DNA of 7,037 bases, taken from the NCBI GenBank assembly GCA_027346765.1, contig DAIERN010000074.1, forward strand, positions 1 to 7,037, written 5' to 3'. The DNA is from Chloroflexota bacterium (GTDB lineage Bacteria > Chloroflexota > Limnocylindria > Limnocylindrales > CSP1-4). The position numbers were made by a program, and so were the translations under genes. The notes under the pieces are model-generated. The model did no database searches, had not been told where the DNA came from, and saw only the letters and a list, made by a program, of their open reading frames with translations. Positions 4,751-7,037 of this stretch are shown here, piece by piece (position 1 is the stretch's first letter; the number at the start of each line of letters is the position of its first letter).

Positions 4751-6976
4751 TCAGAGGAGACTCTCGGGATCCACGTCGACCGACCACGGCACGCCGGGGT
4801 CGCCGCCCAGGACGCTGACCGGGTCGCTGCCGCGCAGCACGACGTGGAAGCGCCACTTGCCGGCGCGGCGCGCGACGTAGGCGGGCAAGGGACCGAGCAC
4901 TTCCGTGTCAGAACCGCCGGCAGTTGCTCGCGCGCGCAGCTCCGCCGCCATCTGCGTGGCCTTCCTCTCAGCCCCGGCCCGGTCCTCGAGCGCGACGGTG
5001 AGCTTGACGAGCCGCCCAAATGGCGGTGAGTGGAAGAGCTTGCGGCTGGCCAGCTCGGACTCGTAGAACGGCGCGCCGTCGCCGCTCGCCACCGCCGCGA
5101 TCACCGGGTGATTCGGGAAATACGTCTGCAGGATGGCGCGCCCCGGCTTGTCGCCCCGGCCGGCACGACCGACCGCCTGCGCCAGGAGCTGGTAGGTCCG
5201 CTCCGACGCGCGCTCGTCGGGCAGGTTGAGCGCAATGTCGGCCGACACGACGCCGACCAGCGTGACCTGCGGGACGTCGAGACCCTTGGCGACGAGCGCC
5301 GTCCCGACCAGGACGTCCGTCCTGCCATCGGCGAAGTCGTCCACGACGCGCGTGGCCGCGCCCTTGCGCTCGACGACATCGCGGTCGAGCCGGGCAACGC
5401 GCAGCTGGGGAAACCTGACAGTCACTTCACGCTCGACGCGCTCGGTGCCGCCGCCCAGGTAGCGAATGCGAAGCGAGTCACACGCCGGGCAGCGCTTGGC
5501 CATGGGTGCCGTCGCGCCACAGTGATGGCAGCGCAGCGACAGCGACTGGGCGTGGAGCACCAGCGGACGATGGCACTCGGGGCAGACCTGGACGTAGCCG
5601 CAGTCGCGACAGACGATGACCGATGCGCTGCCGCGCCGATTGATCAGCAGGATCGCCTGCTCACCGTTGACGGTGTCGAGCACGGCCAGGGCGCTCGTGA
5701 GGGCCTCCGACAGAAGGCCGCGGTTGCCGCGGGCAAGCTCTTGCTTGAGATCGACCACGTCAACAGCCGCGCGGCTGCCGGTGACGCGCGGCAGGACGGC
5801 GTGCTCGAACTCGCCGCTCAGCGCCCGACCCAGCGTCGCCGCGTCAGGCGTGGCACTCCCCAGGATCACCGGCGCGTTGGCCAGCCGGCCCAGCTCGACC
5901 GCCAGATCGCGTGCTTGGTAGCGCGGCGTCCGATCGGACTTGTAGGCCGGGTCCTGCTCCTCATCAACGACGATCACCCCCGGATCGGCGAGCGGCGCCA
6001 GCGCGGCGATGCGCGTCCCGACGACCACCTTGACCTCGCCGCCGCGGATGCGGCGCCACTCGTCGGCGCGCTCGCCGTCGCTCAGCGACGAATGCAGCAA
6101 CGCGACGTCTTCACCCAGGTCGTGGCGCAACCGGTCGAGCAGCGGCACCGCGAGCGCGATCTCCGGCACGAGCACGAGCGCGCCCTTGCCCTGGGCGCGC
6201 GCCGCCGCGATCGCGGCGGCGTACACCGCGCTCTTGCCGCTGGCCGTGGTGCCCTCCAGCAGCAGCGTTTCGTGCCGGCCGGCGGCGATGTGCTTGCGCA
6301 CCGCATCCACGGCCGCCCGTTGCGCACCGGTCAGCTCCCCTTCCCCGGGCAGTGTGCCGCGCGTGCCCGCCGGCCGGTCGGCGAGCGGCAGCCGCTCCAC
6401 CCGCGCCGTGTCGAGCTCGACGAGGCCGCGCTTCAAGAGACCGGGGATCGCGCTGGTGCCGTGGCGCTCTGCCAGACGGGCAGCGGCGACGGGCGCTTCG
6501 CTTTCGCGCAGCTCGGCCAGCAGCGCGCGCTGGCGCGGCCCCAGGCCAGGCATGTCGACAGACTGCCGTCCGGCGTCGGTCAACGCGACGCGCCGCTCCA
6601 CCTTGTCGCGCGTCCGCGCGGGCACGACCGACCATTCGGTCACCGGGCCGTCGTCGCCTTCGCGGGTGACGCGCTCGACGCGCTCCAGCGCCCCGGGCGC
6701 GAGCATCTGGCGGATCACCAGCGCCGGCGGCGCGAGGTAGTGGCGGCAGATGTGCTGCGCCAGCGCCACCTGGAGCGGAGGCAACAGCGGTCCGTCCGAG
6801 CGAACCCGCGCGAGGATGGGCTTTGTCTCGCGCTCGGGCGCCGCGACGCCGGCTTGCATGACTATGCCCAACGCCCGCCGGCGGCCGTACTCGACCAGCA
6901 CCGCTTCGCCCAATTGCAATGCGGCCTCTATCGTTTCGGGTACCGCTTCGGTGACGCCAAGCTGATAGAGATGCAT
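4751..6976 (-). CDS. priA: Primosomal protein N' (replication restart helicase PriA); 5' end abnormal and open to the right edge
   Basis: PriA is a 3'-5' DNA helicase that reloads the replisome at collapsed forks. Numbering from ATG 6976 (741 aa): remaining 3'-DNA-binding domain about 26-95 (VLVEYGRRRALGIV, then LPPLQVALAQHICRHYLAP), winged-helix region to about 200, helicase lobe 1 with Walker A GTTASGKS (242-249) and DEEQ (338-341), and GSATPDAAT (373-381). Eight zinc cysteines are intact: 456/459, 465/468, 483/486 and 496/499. Lobe 2 has GTALVAKGLDVP and AQAVGRAGRGDKPG (600-612), followed by a C-terminal domain. Walker A is normally GVTGSGKT and the box DEEH, so both diverge. The usual first strand (about 20 residues ending in DYxVPE) is missing; the frame instead reads upstream, without a stop, into KefB/KefC-like sequence up to 7037. 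The true start is therefore uncertain; ATG 6976 is only the first ATG available. Confidence 0.9.
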   Translation of the reverse strand: MHLYQLGVTEAVPETIEAALQLGEAVLVEYGRRRALGIVMQAGVAAPERETKPILARVRSDGPLLPPLQVALAQHICRHYLAPPALVIRQMLAPGALERVERVTREGDDGPVTEWSVVPARTRDKVERRVALTDAGRQSVDMPGLGPRQRALLAELRESEAPVAAARLAERHGTSAIPGLLKRGLVELDTARVERLPLADRPAGTRGTLPGEGELTGAQRAAVDAVRKHIAAGRHETLLLEGTTASGKSAVYAAAIAAARAQGKGALVLVPEIALAVPLLDRLRHDLGEDVALLHSSLSDGERADEWRRIRGGEVKVVVGTRIAALAPLADPGVIVVDEEQDPAYKSDRTPRYQARDLAVELGRLANAPVILGSATPDAATLGRALSGEFEHAVLPRVTGSRAAVDVVDLKQELARGNRGLLSEALTSALAVLDTVNGEQAILLINRRGSASVIVCRDCGYVQVCPECHRPLVLHAQSLSLRCHHCGATAPMAKRCPACDSLRIRYLGGGTERVEREVTVRFPQLRVARLDRDVVERKGAATRVVDDFADGRTDVLVGTALVAKGLDVPQVTLVGVVSADIALNLPDERASERTYQLLAQAVGRAGRGDKPGRAILQTYFPNHPVIAAVASGDGAPFYESELASRKLFHSPPFGRLVKLTVALEDRAGAERKATQMAAELRARATAGGSDTEVLGPLPAYVARRAGKWRFHVVLRGSDPVSVLGGDPGVPWSVDVDPESLL

Positions 6977-7037
6977 CGCGTGTTTTTCATCGCGGGCGCG
7001 CGCGATAATCTTGAGGTCGGAACGCTCGCGCCTGGCG
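6893..7037 (-). other. KefB/KefC-type (CPA2 antiporter) RCK-domain fragment fused in frame to priA
   Basis: From the right edge, the priA frame encodes SDLKIIARARDEKHAM, then HLYQLGVTEAVPETIEAALQ, then LGEAVLV. This follows the end of the Rossmann-type RCK/TrkA-N domain of glutathione-regulated K+/H+ antiporters; E. coli KefB has IIVRARGRVEAHELLQAGVT at the matching place, and the alignment is ungapped. No PriA resembles this before the VPE position. The KefB tail that should follow (after roughly EAVLV) is absent, and the sequence turns into PriA at VEYGRRRALGIV. GC is about 58% over 6901-7020 (70 of 120 by count), against about 67-80% in samples of the priA body. Either this is a recombined gene end or an assembly chimera. 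The family call is from memory of motifs. Confidence 0.6.

Noticed and set aside
6009..6740. Plus-strand ORF of 243 codons inside priA
   Set aside because: Ser/Arg-rich shadow frame antisense to the PriA Walker A and helicase region.

Overview
The window is GC-rich bacterial DNA packed with chromosomal housekeeping genes. Seven genes run leftward on the minus strand as one tight run: priA, def, fmt, rlmN, rpe, a 76-codon orphan ORF and dtd. The short plus-strand gene rpmB meets dtd tail to tail. Left of rpmB, a divergent minus-strand gene of the FakA/YloV (DAK2) family runs off the left edge. The gene set resembles the def-fmt-(rsmB)-rlmN-rpe-rpmB-yloV neighbourhood of Gram-positive and Chloroflexota-like bacteria. 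The GC content, the zinc-type L28, the presence of rlmN and the absence of rsmB between fmt and rlmN suggest a high-GC lineage outside Proteobacteria, possibly Chloroflexota. That placement is an inference only. I see no phage, transposon, tRNA, rRNA or CRISPR array.

Layout, left to right. 1-331 (minus): N-terminal 110 residues of a DAK2-domain fatty-acid-kinase-like protein, whose DhaL domain is interrupted by a Val-Ala-Glu-Ala/Pro-Glu repeat (1-172). 332-427: divergent intergenic region with overlapping -10-like elements. 428-622 (plus): rpmB. 619-1065 (minus): dtd, whose stop codon overlaps the rpmB stop. 1067-1297 (minus): a 76-aa ORF that aligns without gaps to the C-terminal end of FabF-type beta-ketoacyl-ACP synthases but lacks the rest of the enzyme. 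1335-2012 (minus): rpe. 2036-3244 (minus): rlmN. 3287-4210 (minus): fmt. 4207-4722 (minus): def. 4751-6976 or beyond (minus): priA, whose frame continues to the right edge as a piece of a KefB/KefC-type RCK domain.

Functionally, def and fmt are the two halves of the N-formyl-methionine cycle, one adding the formyl group to initiator tRNA and the other removing it from nascent proteins. rlmN modifies 23S rRNA and tRNA, dtd removes D-amino acids from mischarged tRNA, and rpmB encodes a 50S protein, so most of the window serves translation and its fidelity. priA (replication restart) and rpe (pentose phosphate pathway) are common passengers of this cluster. Spacing from -4 to about 42 nt, a GTGA stop/start overlap between def and fmt, and three GTG starts (rpe, dtd, fmt) fit one polycistronic, translationally coupled transcript.

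Three things deserve attention: the orphan ketosynthase tail with its own strong Shine-Dalgarno sequence, the low-complexity insertion inside the FakA-like kinase domain, and the in-frame KefB-PriA junction at the right end, which coincides with a drop in GC and could be a real fusion or an assembly chimera.
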